From contig CALABZ010000134.1 in NCBI GenBank assembly GCA_937888615.1, positions 1 through 22,561 on the forward strand: a stretch of 22,561 nucleotides of DNA, in the 5' to 3' direction. The stretch is from an uncultured Lentisphaeria bacterium. GTDB taxonomy: Bacteria; Verrucomicrobiota; Lentisphaeria; Victivallales; Victivallaceae. The notes beneath the pieces were generated by a model. The model searched no databases, had not been told where the DNA came from, and worked only from the letters and a program-made list of their open reading frames with translations. Positions 13,930 through 21,669 of the stretch are shown here, one piece after another (position 1 is the first letter of the stretch; every line of letters begins with the position of its first letter). The position numbers were made by a program, and so were the translations under genes.

Positions 13930-15741
13930 TTATTTCAGGTTGAAGCCCACGAAACCGGACGGAGTCGAACCCGACCCGGCGGCGCGATCATGAAACATGG
14001 TTATAAATTTCCGGCCGCAAACCAGATACGGCGGTGCAAGCGCCACATCGTCATTGCGATCGAACAGCAGTTTGCCGTTCCGGGCCGAATATTGGCGGAC
14101 AACCGTTTTGCCCGCGCGGTTCAAGCCGCCGAATATGGTGGTATCCGCCGAATCCCAGAATACGACAATCCGGTTCCCCCTTGCCGCCACCTGGCCGAAA
14201 ATCTTACGGACATCCCACAGCCGTTTGCCGGAAACGGCCTCAAGACAGACGATGCCGTTCTCATACCTCACCTTTGGAATACTTGTATTAAGCGCATTGC
14301 CGAACAAGTCCGGTTCTTCCTCTTTCAACTGTTCATAGGCGGGCGGCAGTTTGATTTCAGAGACGAGGGATTCCACCGGTTTTTCGCGAACGCTCCCCAG
14401 AAAAACAAATTTGTCGGAAACCAGACTGATATCGGGGGCTGTCTCGTATTGATTTTCCCACAATTTACGCCCGGTTTTCAGGTCAACCGCACTGATCCGG
14501 TTTTCCGAGACAAAATACACCGCGTTCGATTCAAGCGGCGAACCACCATTGACGTCCGGCAATCCCGGCACCTCCAATTCCCACAGCTTCGAGCCATCGT
14601 TGATATTCAGGGCGGTCAGCTTGTCTTTCTGCTTAAAAATCAATGCGCCGCCACGAATAAACGGTCCCCAATCCAGATGGTCCCGGGTTCGGACTTCCCA
14701 GACAACCTTGCCTGTGGCCAGTCCAGACACGGTCAGGACGATTTCACCGCCCTCTTTCGTTTCGGGTTTGTCCGCCTCGAAACTCCGGGAGAGCATCATT
14801 TTGCCGCCCGCCAGAATATCATTCAATATACGTTCATTGGTCTGCGGCCCCCGGGTCCAGACATCGCCGCCGTCGCTCATTCGAATGGCGTTCACCCGAT
14901 AAATGTAATCATGGTTTTCCGCTTCGTCGCGTTTTTTGGAAACCGGTTCCACCGTCTGCACAATCATGATGTCATCGCCGCAGACGGCGTCCCGGACATT
15001 GCCCGAAAAACTGCGCGACCACAATTTCCGACCGCTAAAGTCCATCATCGCAATCTCACGCCCGGCCGCCGCTCCATGAACCTTCCCCTGTTCCCCGGCA
15101 GCGAATACAGCGCGATTCCCCCCGCATTCAGTCAACAGGCGGGGATATTTCGCATAGTCCGGAAGTTCGGCGGTCACCGTCACCTTGCCGGTTCCGGAAT
15201 CAAGCTCCATGACTTTGCCGTCATTAAAAAAACGGATTTTTCCTTTTTCGTTAGAGAGAAGATGGAAAGAGACGATTTTCAAATCCGTTTTCCAGGCGAC
15301 TTTGCCGCCGGGATCCAGAAAATTTTTCCAGACAAGCCAACTGACCCATGAAATGATCACCGCCAGAATCAGCCGGACCGACCACTTCAGGATGGAGCCG
15401 AGCTTATCCTTGCCGTCTTTTTTCAGGCGAAATTCCATTTTCGGCGGCGGCGTACACTCTCCAAGACCGGGCGGCAAAGAGACTCGCCCATCCGGTTTCA
15501 CAGGGAACGGGTCCGGCGACGCCGATTCCTGCGTTGTGGAAGGTTCTTCGGGCACTGCGGGAGGGCGCGGGGGAGCAGGTTGAATCGGGCGGATTTCCTG
15601 GGTCTGCCAATTTCTCGCTCCGGGCGTTTCGAAACTCTGCCCGGTTTTGCAGTTGGGGCATACGAAGTCGTATCGCCTCCCCGCTTCGGCAATGAACTTG
15701 AACTTTTCGCCGCAACCCACACACTGTATTCTGACTTTCAT
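13930..15741 (-). CDS. Zinc-ribbon, single-TM, PQQ-like beta-propeller protein
   Basis: This 603-residue membrane-anchored protein has three parts. Residues 7-31 form a zinc ribbon with CVGC and CPNC (Cys7, 10, 28, 31). Residues 50-105 are a proline-rich linker. A transmembrane helix at about 120-138 precedes a large exported WD/PQQ-like propeller (150-603). The propeller repeats carry the GxxxW signature: GDVWTRGP, GKVVWEVRT, GSKLWELEV, GRKLWENQYE and GKRLWDVRK. No PQQ-dehydrogenase catalytic motif is seen, so a structural or binding role is more likely than an enzyme. ATG 15741 is preceded by GGGG at -10 to -7; ATG 15753 is a possible in-frame alternative. It has its own promoter and converges on the binding-protein gene with only 21 nt between stops. 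Confidence 0.78.
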   Translation of the reverse strand: MKVRIQCVGCGEKFKFIAEAGRRYDFVCPNCKTGQSFETPGARNWQTQEIRPIQPAPPRPPAVPEEPSTTQESASPDPFPVKPDGRVSLPPGLGECTPPPKMEFRLKKDGKDKLGSILKWSVRLILAVIISWVSWLVWKNFLDPGGKVAWKTDLKIVSFHLLSNEKGKIRFFNDGKVMELDSGTGKVTVTAELPDYAKYPRLLTECGGNRAVFAAGEQGKVHGAAAGREIAMMDFSGRKLWSRSFSGNVRDAVCGDDIMIVQTVEPVSKKRDEAENHDYIYRVNAIRMSDGGDVWTRGPQTNERILNDILAGGKMMLSRSFEADKPETKEGGEIVLTVSGLATGKVVWEVRTRDHLDWGPFIRGGALIFKQKDKLTALNINDGSKLWELEVPGLPDVNGGSPLESNAVYFVSENRISAVDLKTGRKLWENQYETAPDISLVSDKFVFLGSVREKPVESLVSEIKLPPAYEQLKEEEPDLFGNALNTSIPKVRYENGIVCLEAVSGKRLWDVRKIFGQVAARGNRIVVFWDSADTTIFGGLNRAGKTVVRQYSARNGKLLFDRNDDVALAPPYLVCGRKFITMFHDRAAGSGSTPSGFVGFNLK

Positions 15742-15773
15742 GATTTGCCCCATGAATATTGTGAATAACGTGT

Positions 15774-15803
15774 ATAATAAATCAGGGAAAGAGTGAATTT
15801 CAA
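15774..15803 (-). promoter_or_regulatory. Sigma70-like promoter of the beta-propeller gene
   Basis: On the minus strand, TTGAAA (15803-15798), an 18-bp spacer and TATTAT (15779-15774) form a good promoter. The transcript start is expected near 15767, about 26 nt before the ATG at 15741. Confidence 0.55.
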
Positions 15804-15857
15804 ATAAAAAAGGAGAAAACCGCCATTATTTGTTCAGCCGCAGCCATATCGCCGCAA

Positions 15858-16709
15858 TTACCGGAGCGGAGCAGCCAGCTCGATCACAACGATTTCGGGA
15901 CGGGCCATGAAGCGCATCGGCAGGTTGCTGGTCCCCACCCCGGACGAAATGAAAGCAAATGCATGCTTGTTTAAATTGACCTTGCCGTAATAATGCCCCT
16001 TGATCCGGGCCGGGTTCAACGCCATCGGAAATCCGAATGGATTGATCTGACGCCCGTGCAGATGGCCGGACAGCATCAAATCGACCCGTTTTTTATATTT
16101 GCCGAGGTAGTCGCCGAATTCAGGATTGTGGGAAATCAACAGTAAAAAAGTGTCACCGTCAAGTCGCTCGAACGCCGGGCGCAGATCCTGCGTTCCCATC
16201 CAGAAATCACCCACCCCGGCAATACGGAGCCGGGCGCCGCCGACCGTCAGGTCGTATGCCGCATTGTCAAGTGAACGAATGCCGCAGTGCGCCATCTCGC
16301 GCAGCGATTTCCCGCCGCCGTGATCCGGATAGTCATGATTGCCGAGCACGGCATAGACCGGAGCATTGACCTGTGCGGAAAAATTCCGGTAGAAACGTTC
16401 GATGATGTTCTCGGCACGGGATATCTGATCCCCGCCCAGGATGATGATGTCAGGCTTCAGGGCGTTGATACGCGCGGTCAGCCCTTCCAGCCGTTCTTCC
16501 CTGAACATGACCCCCAGATGGATATCGGAAGCGAAAACGATCCGAAGCCCCGGAAAGCCCGCGCCCAGGCGCGGCGACTCCGTCCGCAGGCGCGTTTCCT
16601 TAAGCCAGTACGGCTCCACCCGCAAAGCGTAGGCGGCACCGGCGAAAACCACCAGCAGCAGAAGTGAAGATACCAGCAACAGCCTGGTTTTATTTAAATC
16701 CGATATCAT
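15858..16709 (-). CDS. Membrane-anchored metallophosphoesterase (YaeI/YkuE-like)
   Basis: This calcineurin-like phosphoesterase has 283 residues. An N-terminal helix (about 10-28) anchors it, with the catalytic domain outside or at the membrane face. All metal motifs are present: SDIHLG (Asp62, His64), GGDQIS (Asp94), GNHDYPDH (Asn124, His125), SHNPEF (His194) and SGHLHGRQ (His216, His218). Relatives such as YkuE or LpxG-type enzymes act on lipid-linked phosphate; the substrate here is unknown. I chose ATG 16709 because the longer frame to 16742 runs into the enolase terminator. Even so, only 11 nt lie between the terminator T-run and this ATG, and no Shine-Dalgarno is seen, so expression probably depends on read-through or on a promoter I did not find. 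Confidence 0.88.
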   Translation of the reverse strand: MISDLNKTRLLLVSSLLLLVVFAGAAYALRVEPYWLKETRLRTESPRLGAGFPGLRIVFASDIHLGVMFREERLEGLTARINALKPDIIILGGDQISRAENIIERFYRNFSAQVNAPVYAVLGNHDYPDHGGGKSLREMAHCGIRSLDNAAYDLTVGGARLRIAGVGDFWMGTQDLRPAFERLDGDTFLLLISHNPEFGDYLGKYKKRVDLMLSGHLHGRQINPFGFPMALNPARIKGHYYGKVNLNKHAFAFISSGVGTSNLPMRFMARPEIVVIELAAPLR

Positions 16710-16720
16710 AGCAATGGAAC

Positions 16721-16758
16721 AAAAAAAGGCGGACACCACCATGCCGGTGATATCCGCC
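16721..16758 (-). terminator. Intrinsic terminator of enolase
   Basis: On the minus strand GGCGGA and TCCGCC close a stem extended by ATCACC pairing with GGTGGT (one mismatch and one G-T pair) around a GGCAT loop. Seven T residues follow directly. This is a strong rho-independent terminator 34 nt after the enolase stop. Confidence 0.85.
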
Positions 16759-16788
16759 GATATTTTTTATCGCTGTAACGAATTACAG
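16758..16788 (-). other. Two small hairpins between enolase stop and its terminator
   Basis: Read on the minus strand, CTGTAA-TTCG-TTACAG (16788-16773) is a 6-bp stem with a UUCG-type tetraloop. CGATA and TATCG (16772-16758) then form a 5-bp stem. They are stacked directly before the terminator stem and may protect the enolase mRNA 3' end. The role is inferred; the structures are short. Confidence 0.4.
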
Positions 16789-16791
16789 TTT

Positions 16792-18072
16792 TCAGCCACC
16801 GTAAACCGCGGTATCGCCGAGTTCTTCCTCGATGCGAATCAGCTGGTTGTACTTGGCGACGCGATCGGTACGGCTCATGGAACCGGTCTTGATCTGGCCG
16901 GCGTTGACCGCGACGGCGATGTCGGCAATGGTGGTGTCTTCGGTTTCGCCCGAACGGTGCGAAACAACGGCGGTGTAACCGGCCTTGTGAGCCATTTCGA
17001 TGGCATCCAGGGTTTCGGTCAGGGTGCCGATCTGGTTGACCTTGATCAGGATCGAGTTGGCGGCGCCCATCTTGATGCCTTTTTCGAGGTACTTGACGTT
17101 GGTGACGAACAGGTCGTCGCCAACGAGCTGGCACTTGTCGCCGATCTTGTCGGTCAGGAGCTTCCAGCCGTCCCAATCGCTTTCGGCCATGCCGTCTTCG
17201 ATGGAGTCGATCGGATATTTCTTGATCAGCGCGGCCAGGAAATCAGCCTGCTTTGCAGCAGTCAACTTGGAACCGCCCTTGCCTTCGAACTTGGTGTAGT
17301 CGTAGACTTTCTTTTCGGCATTGTAGAATTCGGAGGAAGCGCAGTCCAGACCGATGGTGATGTCCTTGCCCGCTTTGTAACCGGCGGCCTTGATGGCATC
17401 CATGATCGCGGTCAGGGCTTCTTCAGTGCCGCCCTGGAAGGACGGAGCAAAACCGCCTTCGTCGCCGACCGCGGTGCTCAGGCCCTTGGCCTTGATGATG
17501 GCTTTCAGCGCATGGAAGACTTCAGAACCCATGCGGACGGCTTCGTGAATGCAGCAGGCGCCGACCGGACGGATCATAAATTCCTGGAACGCGATCGGAG
17601 CATCGGAATGGGAACCGCCGTTGATGATATTCATCATCGGAACCGGCAGGACTTTGGCGTTGACGCCGCCGATGTAGCGGTACAGCGGAATATCGAGGTA
17701 GTTGGCGGCGGCGCGGGCCACGGCCAGGGAAACGCCGAGGATGGCGTTGGCGCCGAGTTTCTTCTTGGTGGAGGTGCCGTCAAGCTCGATCATGACCTTG
17801 TCGATGCCAACCTGGTCGAGGGCGTCCATCCCTTCGATTTCGGGGAAAATGATTTCATTGACATTCTGGACGGCTTTCAGCACGCCCTTGCCGCCGAAGC
17901 GTTTTTTGTCGCCGTCGCGCAGTTCGACAGCTTCGTTTTCGCCGGTGGAGGCGCCGGACGGAACCGCCGCGGAACCGAAAGCTCCGCTTTCCAGGGTTAC
18001 ATCGACCTCAATGGTCGGATTGCCGCGTGAATCGATGATTTCCCTTGCATGAACATCGTAAATTGCTGACAT
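16792..18072 (-). CDS. eno: Enolase (phosphopyruvate hydratase)
   Basis: This enzyme catalyses the reversible dehydration of 2-phosphoglycerate to phosphoenolpyruvate in glycolysis. It is cytoplasmic and often part of the RNA degradosome in bacteria. The 426-residue length is typical. Motifs: REIIDSRGNPT (10-20), PSGASTGENEA (38-48), GDEGGFAP (203-210, catalytic Glu205), Mg ligands Asp243, Glu292 and Asp319, the catalytic Lys344 in LIKVNQIGTL, and SHRSGETEDT (371-380). The SHSDAPIAFQEFM segment (154-166) replaces the common GAHADN form and is seen in Bacteroidetes-like enolases. AAAGGA lies 9 nt before the ATG. It has a good promoter upstream and a terminator downstream, so it is mostly monocistronic. 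Confidence 0.97.
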   Translation of the reverse strand: MSAIYDVHAREIIDSRGNPTIEVDVTLESGAFGSAAVPSGASTGENEAVELRDGDKKRFGGKGVLKAVQNVNEIIFPEIEGMDALDQVGIDKVMIELDGTSTKKKLGANAILGVSLAVARAAANYLDIPLYRYIGGVNAKVLPVPMMNIINGGSHSDAPIAFQEFMIRPVGACCIHEAVRMGSEVFHALKAIIKAKGLSTAVGDEGGFAPSFQGGTEEALTAIMDAIKAAGYKAGKDITIGLDCASSEFYNAEKKVYDYTKFEGKGGSKLTAAKQADFLAALIKKYPIDSIEDGMAESDWDGWKLLTDKIGDKCQLVGDDLFVTNVKYLEKGIKMGAANSILIKVNQIGTLTETLDAIEMAHKAGYTAVVSHRSGETEDTTIADIAVAVNAGQIKTGSMSRTDRVAKYNQLIRIEEELGDTAVYGG

Positions 18073-18132
18073 TTTTCGAATCCTTTTTATTGGTTATGGG
18101 TTTGCATCTCCATACTTCATCAGTTAGAGTAA

Positions 18133-18161
18133 AATATATACCGCAAAGTGATCATATTCAA
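18133..18161 (-). promoter_or_regulatory. Sigma70-like promoter of enolase
   Basis: On the minus strand, TTGAAT (18161-18156), a 17-bp spacer and TATATT (18138-18133) form a promoter with an expected start near 18126, giving a leader of about 54 nt. Its -35 box overlaps the ribosome site of the divergent queG-like gene (AAGGTG, 18160-18165). Confidence 0.6.
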
Positions 18162-18168
18162 GGTGAAA

Positions 18169-19065
18169 ATGGAAAATTCCGATACGAAATACGCCGCCGA
18201 CGCCGTCCTCCGCCTGGACGAAGCGCTCGACCGCGAAGTCCAGGCCGTACTGCCGGAAGCCCCCCCGTCGTGGGCGCCCGAATACCTGCGCCTGAGCTGG
18301 GCTCTGCGGCGCTCTCCCTCGCAGGCATTTCCGTGGGCCCGCAGTCTCCGCATCTTGGCCGTCCCCTACGCCGTCATGCCGCAAATGCCGCTGCCCCGGG
18401 CCGAAAATCCCGAACTCACGGGACTTGTTTCGGGCTATGCCGCGCGCCGCGATTATCACCGTTTCACCCTGCCCCTGCCATCGTCATGCCGGAGCGAAAT
18501 CGTCATCGACACCAAACCGCTGGCCGAAAAAACCCTTGCCGCCATCGCCGGAATCGGAAGCATCGGACGCAACAACTGCCTGCTGCTGCCCGACGCCGAC
18601 GCCGGTAATTTTCTCGTCTCCATCCTGACCGAGGAGGAACTGCCCGAACGCCGCTATCCGCAAACCGACTATTGTCTCCACTGCGGCAACTGCGGCGAAT
18701 TGACCGAGCCCCGATACTGCATCAGCACCCTGACCATGGAGAAACGCGGCGAACTCTCCCCGGCTGAACGGCAAATGCTGAATGGACGCATTTTCGGCTG
18801 TTCCATCTGCACCTCCGCCTGTCCGGGGACGGTACTTCCTCCTGACTTCGAACTCGACCTGGAATGGCTGTTGACGGCATCCGCCAAAGACGTCGAGCGC
18901 ACTATCCGCGAAACCCCGATGAATTACGCCGGAGTCACCCTCCTCCGCCGCAACGCCCTTTACGTACTGGCAAACCGCAACACGGACCGCTGCCGCGAAC
19001 TGATCCGCCGTTTCGCCAAAACCACCGGCAGTGCTTTTCTGCGCACGGTCTGCGCCGCGCTTTAG
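18169..19065 (+). CDS. Epoxyqueuosine reductase (QueG)-like protein, short form with one iron-sulfur cysteine missing
   Basis: QueG is a cobalamin and iron-sulfur enzyme that reduces epoxyqueuosine to queuosine in the anticodon of four tRNAs. Homology is clear along the chain: GYAARRDYH (89-97), IDTKPLAEKTLAAIAGIGSIGRNN in two parts (113-136, with the proton-donor Asp114), then the cysteine region and a HEAT-like LRRNALYVLAN near the C-terminus. At 298 residues it is shorter than usual QueG (about 350-380). The cysteine region reads CLHCGNC (169-175), Cys184 in RYCISTLTMEKRG, and CSICTSACPG (211-220). This gives seven cysteines, because the stretch holding the fourth cysteine of CxxCxxCxxxCP is deleted. 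ATG 18169 follows AAGGTG by 3-4 nt. It may be a divergent paralogue, so I leave the symbol empty. Confidence 0.8.
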   Translation: MENSDTKYAADAVLRLDEALDREVQAVLPEAPPSWAPEYLRLSWALRRSPSQAFPWARSLRILAVPYAVMPQMPLPRAENPELTGLVSGYAARRDYHRFTLPLPSSCRSEIVIDTKPLAEKTLAAIAGIGSIGRNNCLLLPDADAGNFLVSILTEEELPERRYPQTDYCLHCGNCGELTEPRYCISTLTMEKRGELSPAERQMLNGRIFGCSICTSACPGTVLPPDFELDLEWLLTASAKDVERTIRETPMNYAGVTLLRRNALYVLANRNTDRCRELIRRFAKTTGSAFLRTVCAAL

Positions 19066-19134
19066 CATGGAACGCAGATTTTTCATATCTTAACGTTTTT
19101 CTAATTCCACGGTAACACCGCACTAACAATCCCC

Positions 19135-19143
19135 TGATATATT
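19135..19143 (+). promoter_or_regulatory. Extended -10 element before the OlsB-like gene
   Basis: TGA followed by TATATT (19138-19143) fits an extended -10 promoter. No good -35 lies 16-18 bp upstream. The start would be near 19150, giving a leader of about 57 nt. Confidence 0.35.
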
Positions 19144-19206
19144 TATACCAGAATAAAAAAATCCGGAAAATCCGGAACTGGATAAAGAACAGAGGAGTCC
19201 CCTGGA

Positions 19207-20109
19207 ATGAACGTCATGATTATGGAACGTCCGGAAAAAGAAACCCTGCGCCGGCGGTTGAACCATATGCTGCTGAACCGCCTGCCGGTCGTCAACCCGA
19301 TCTTGAGCGAAAACGACCAATTCGTCCTGAAAATCGCCTCCACCCAGGCGGAAATCCGGGCGGCGCAGAAATTGCGCTACCGGGTGTTCCACCAGGAACA
19401 GGGACGGCTGGAGGACTGCCACGGCGGAATCGACCGTGACCGCTACGACCGCCACTGCCGCCACCTGATCGCCATCGAAAAAACAAGCGGCCAGGTCGTC
19501 GGCACCTACCGGACCCTGTCAGGAGACAGCGCCCGTTCCGCCGGAAATTTCTATTCGCAGGATGAATTCACCATTCGCGGACTGGACGGCATCCGCCATG
19601 AGGTCTGCGAGGTCGGGCGCTCCTGCGTAGCCGCCGAATTCCGCAGCGGCGCGGTCGTAAGCATGCTGTGGGGAGCGCTCGCCAATCTGCGTTTTCACCG
19701 CGACGAGCGCTTGAAGCTGTTGAACTATGCGCGCAGACAGCATCCGCCGGTTCCGAAATTCAATTACCTCTTCGGCTGCGTAAGCCTGGAGGAAACCGAC
19801 GCAACCGCGGCACTGGCCCTGTATGAATACTTTATCCAGAACAATCAAATCAGCGACCGGGTTTCCGCCGCTCCACGCTCCGGGTTCGAACTGCCGCCGG
19901 TGGCGGACGCTGAAATACAACAGCATCTGCACGACCATGAAAAACAGATTTCGCGTTCCCTGCCGCCGTTGTTCAAGGGCTACCTCCGGCTGGGAGCGAA
20001 AATCTGCGGACCTCCGGCTTATGACCGTGCGTTCGGTACCATTGACTTCCTGATTCTGCAGGACATGCGCGAGATCCCGGAACGCTACGCCCGCCACTTC
20101 AATATCTAA
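19207..20109 (+). CDS. OlsB-like N-acyltransferase (ornithine/amino-acid lipid synthesis)
   Basis: This GNAT-fold acyltransferase of the Acetyltransf_5/hemolysin-like family has 300 residues. OlsB transfers a 3-hydroxyacyl chain from acyl carrier protein to the alpha-amino group of ornithine, the first step of phosphate-free ornithine lipids. Signature parts: QAEIRAAQKLRYRVFHQEQ (47-65), HLIAIEKTSGQVVGTYRTL (86-104), CEVGRSCVAAEFRSGAVV (134-151), YLFGCVSL and, at the C-terminus, GYLRLGAKICGPPAYDR then TIDFLILQDM. GAGGAG lies 9 nt before the ATG. No OlsA-type O-acyltransferase lies next to it. The amino-acid substrate is unproven (glycine, glutamine and lysine lipids use relatives), so I give no gene symbol. 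Confidence 0.85.
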   Translation: MNVMIMERPEKETLRRRLNHMLLNRLPVVNPILSENDQFVLKIASTQAEIRAAQKLRYRVFHQEQGRLEDCHGGIDRDRYDRHCRHLIAIEKTSGQVVGTYRTLSGDSARSAGNFYSQDEFTIRGLDGIRHEVCEVGRSCVAAEFRSGAVVSMLWGALANLRFHRDERLKLLNYARRQHPPVPKFNYLFGCVSLEETDATAALALYEYFIQNNQISDRVSAAPRSGFELPPVADAEIQQHLHDHEKQISRSLPPLFKGYLRLGAKICGPPAYDRAFGTIDFLILQDMREIPERYARHFNI

Positions 20110-20133
20110 TCTCCCAAGGCAACCGTTATCCTC

Positions 20134-20161
20134 GAATGCCGCAGTCGGTATTCCGTTTTTT
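20134..20161 (+). terminator. Intrinsic terminator of the OlsB-like gene
   Basis: GAATGCCG and CGGTATTC form an 8-bp stem (one G-T pair) with loop CAGT. Two bases later a run of six T follows (20156-20161). The T-run overlaps the stop codon of the convergent FAD oxidoreductase gene. Confidence 0.7.
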
Positions 20162-21461
20162 ACGGTGTAACGCCGGCGGCTTCCAGCCGGGCCTGGACTT
20201 TTTTGATATCCACATCACGAACGCTGCAATTCTCCCGCACCGCCTCGGCGGCGGCAACTCCGACCCCGAAACCGATATTCGTACAAATCGGCATCACCCG
20301 AAAATTGGAATGCGCCTTGTGCGTGCCGGAAATATTGCGACCGGACAGCAACAACCCGTCGATCTTCGCCGGGACACACGCGCCGTAGGGAATCGTATAC
20401 GATCCTTTGCAGGTGAAGTGGTGCTGAGCTCCGTTCTTGTCCAGACCGGACCCTTCGACATTGTGAATATCGAAGTTGAAGCGGTTTTGAGTCGCGATCC
20501 AGTCGTCAAACACTCTGGCTTCGACGATGTCGTGTTCGTTCAGGGTATACATGCCTTTGAAGTGACGGGTTTCGCGGACCCCAACCACCGAAGCACTGCT
20601 CAGGTGGTAGCAATGTTCGTAACCCGGCACATATTCATGCAGGAAATTGATAATCGCCGGAATCTGACGGTGGCAGGTAATTTCAGCTCTGGTCAGGTCG
20701 GTGTTACTGGTCCCATCGATACCGGTAAGATTCGTCATATTAACGACCACCTGCCCCGGGATCGTCCCCTTGTACAGCAGGACGTGTCCGGCGGGCGGCG
20801 GCAGCAATTTCTTCGCCAGCGCCTGAAGTTCGCCTTTCGGCGTTTCGACCCGAGTCTCGAAAGAACCGGGGAAAACCGCGTTATCCCAGTCCACGCCGCC
20901 GATCTTGAACATCAGCGTCACCGGCTGCATTCCGCCATCGCCTTCGCGTCCCTTGGCGTATTCGGCGCCGGAACGCGCGGCCACATCGCCGTCGCCGGTG
21001 GCGTCGATCACGACTTTGGCCAGTGCGGCTTCGCGCCCGGACTTGCTTTCGAGAATGACTCCGGTGACTTTGTCGCCTTCTTTGACGACATCGGCACAGC
21101 GGGTATGAAGAAGCACGGTCACGCCCGCTTCCTCCATCATGTCGAAAAAGACCAGCTTTAATAATTCATGATTAATCACCCAGCCCGGGCGCTCGATTTC
21201 ATTTTCCCACCTGGCCGCCTGACAGCGGTCCATGATCTCGCTGGTGATCGGCGAAACCGTGCCGCCGCACCAGTGGGACATCATGCCGGAGGTGGCAATA
21301 CCGCCCAGACAATTCATTTCTTCAACCAGCAGGGTTTTCGCGCCGTTGCGGGCGGCGCCGAGGGCGGCGCCGATTCCGGCGGGGCCGCCGCCGGCGACGA
21401 TTACATCGACGTTGTACTTGACCAGAATTTCCCGGGCCGCTTCGTTTATCACTGTTTTCAT
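20160..21461 (-). CDS. FAD-dependent oxidoreductase (FAD_oxidored, PF12831 type)
   Basis: This 433-residue flavoprotein binds FAD through an N-terminal Rossmann loop VDVIVAGGGPAGIGAALGAA (18-37) with the ribose-binding Glu47. CLGGIATSGM (51-60) follows. DATGDGDVAARSGAEY and, near the C-terminus, SGRNISGTHKAHSNFRVMP with NIGFGVGVAAAEAV complete the flavin site. Such proteins are frequent in polysaccharide- and carbohydrate-use loci of PVC and Bacteroidetes genomes, but few substrates are known. No signal peptide is visible, so it is probably cytoplasmic. ATG 21461 follows AGGATTCTT, a good ribosome site; the frame is open for a few codons upstream without one. It is divergent from a GntR-type regulator, a common arrangement of regulator and target. 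Confidence 0.9.
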   Translation of the reverse strand: MKTVINEAAREILVKYNVDVIVAGGGPAGIGAALGAARNGAKTLLVEEMNCLGGIATSGMMSHWCGGTVSPITSEIMDRCQAARWENEIERPGWVINHELLKLVFFDMMEEAGVTVLLHTRCADVVKEGDKVTGVILESKSGREAALAKVVIDATGDGDVAARSGAEYAKGREGDGGMQPVTLMFKIGGVDWDNAVFPGSFETRVETPKGELQALAKKLLPPPAGHVLLYKGTIPGQVVVNMTNLTGIDGTSNTDLTRAEITCHRQIPAIINFLHEYVPGYEHCYHLSSASVVGVRETRHFKGMYTLNEHDIVEARVFDDWIATQNRFNFDIHNVEGSGLDKNGAQHHFTCKGSYTIPYGACVPAKIDGLLLSGRNISGTHKAHSNFRVMPICTNIGFGVGVAAAEAVRENCSVRDVDIKKVQARLEAAGVTP

Positions 21462-21503
21462 AAGAATCCTCTCCATTGTTTTCAGGATGGTTTTGTTAAT
21501 TAT

Positions 21504-21509
21504 ATTATA
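21504..21509 (-). promoter_or_regulatory. Candidate -10 box of the FAD oxidoreductase gene
   Basis: A perfect TATAAT on the minus strand would start transcription near 21497, about 36 nt before the ATG. No good -35 exists at 17 bp; that position falls in the left arm of the dyad, as expected for an activated or repressed promoter. Confidence 0.4.
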
Positions 21510-21528
21510 ATGCAAAAAAGTCATTTAA

Positions 21529-21587
21529 CCTTGATTTTTTTTCGATTCAATCTTCAATTTTCTCACTTATCAAATCGAAAATCAAGG
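21529..21587. promoter_or_regulatory. Dyad with 15-bp arms, candidate operator
   Basis: The right arm AATCGAAAATCAAGG (21573-21587) is the reverse complement of CCTTGATTTTCGATT. The left arm (21529-21547) has the same letters with four extra T inside the T-run. The arms are 25 nt apart. It may be two half-sites for the adjacent FCD regulator, or a palindrome that folds in RNA. The match is direct; the role is inference. Confidence 0.5.
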
Positions 21588-21640
21588 ATAATTACCGAGA
21601 AATAACCATGTATTTATTCAATTTTTCCACTGATTTCTAC

Positions 21641-21669
21641 TTGACTTCTGCTTTATTTAATTGTATATA
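21641..21669 (+). promoter_or_regulatory. Sigma70-like promoter of the GntR-type regulator
   Basis: TTGACT (21641-21646), a 17-bp spacer and TATATA (21664-21669) give a near-consensus promoter. The start is expected near 21676, about 42 nt before the ATG at 21718. Confidence 0.65.

Noticed and set aside
13990..15351. A 453-codon plus-strand frame opposite the beta-propeller gene
   Set aside because: Antisense shadow; the minus-strand protein has clear repeats, a zinc ribbon, a TM helix and a promoter.
16714..18030. A 438-codon plus-strand frame opposite enolase
   Set aside because: Enolase is unmistakable on the other strand; the apparent Asp/Gly-rich protein is a codon-bias shadow.
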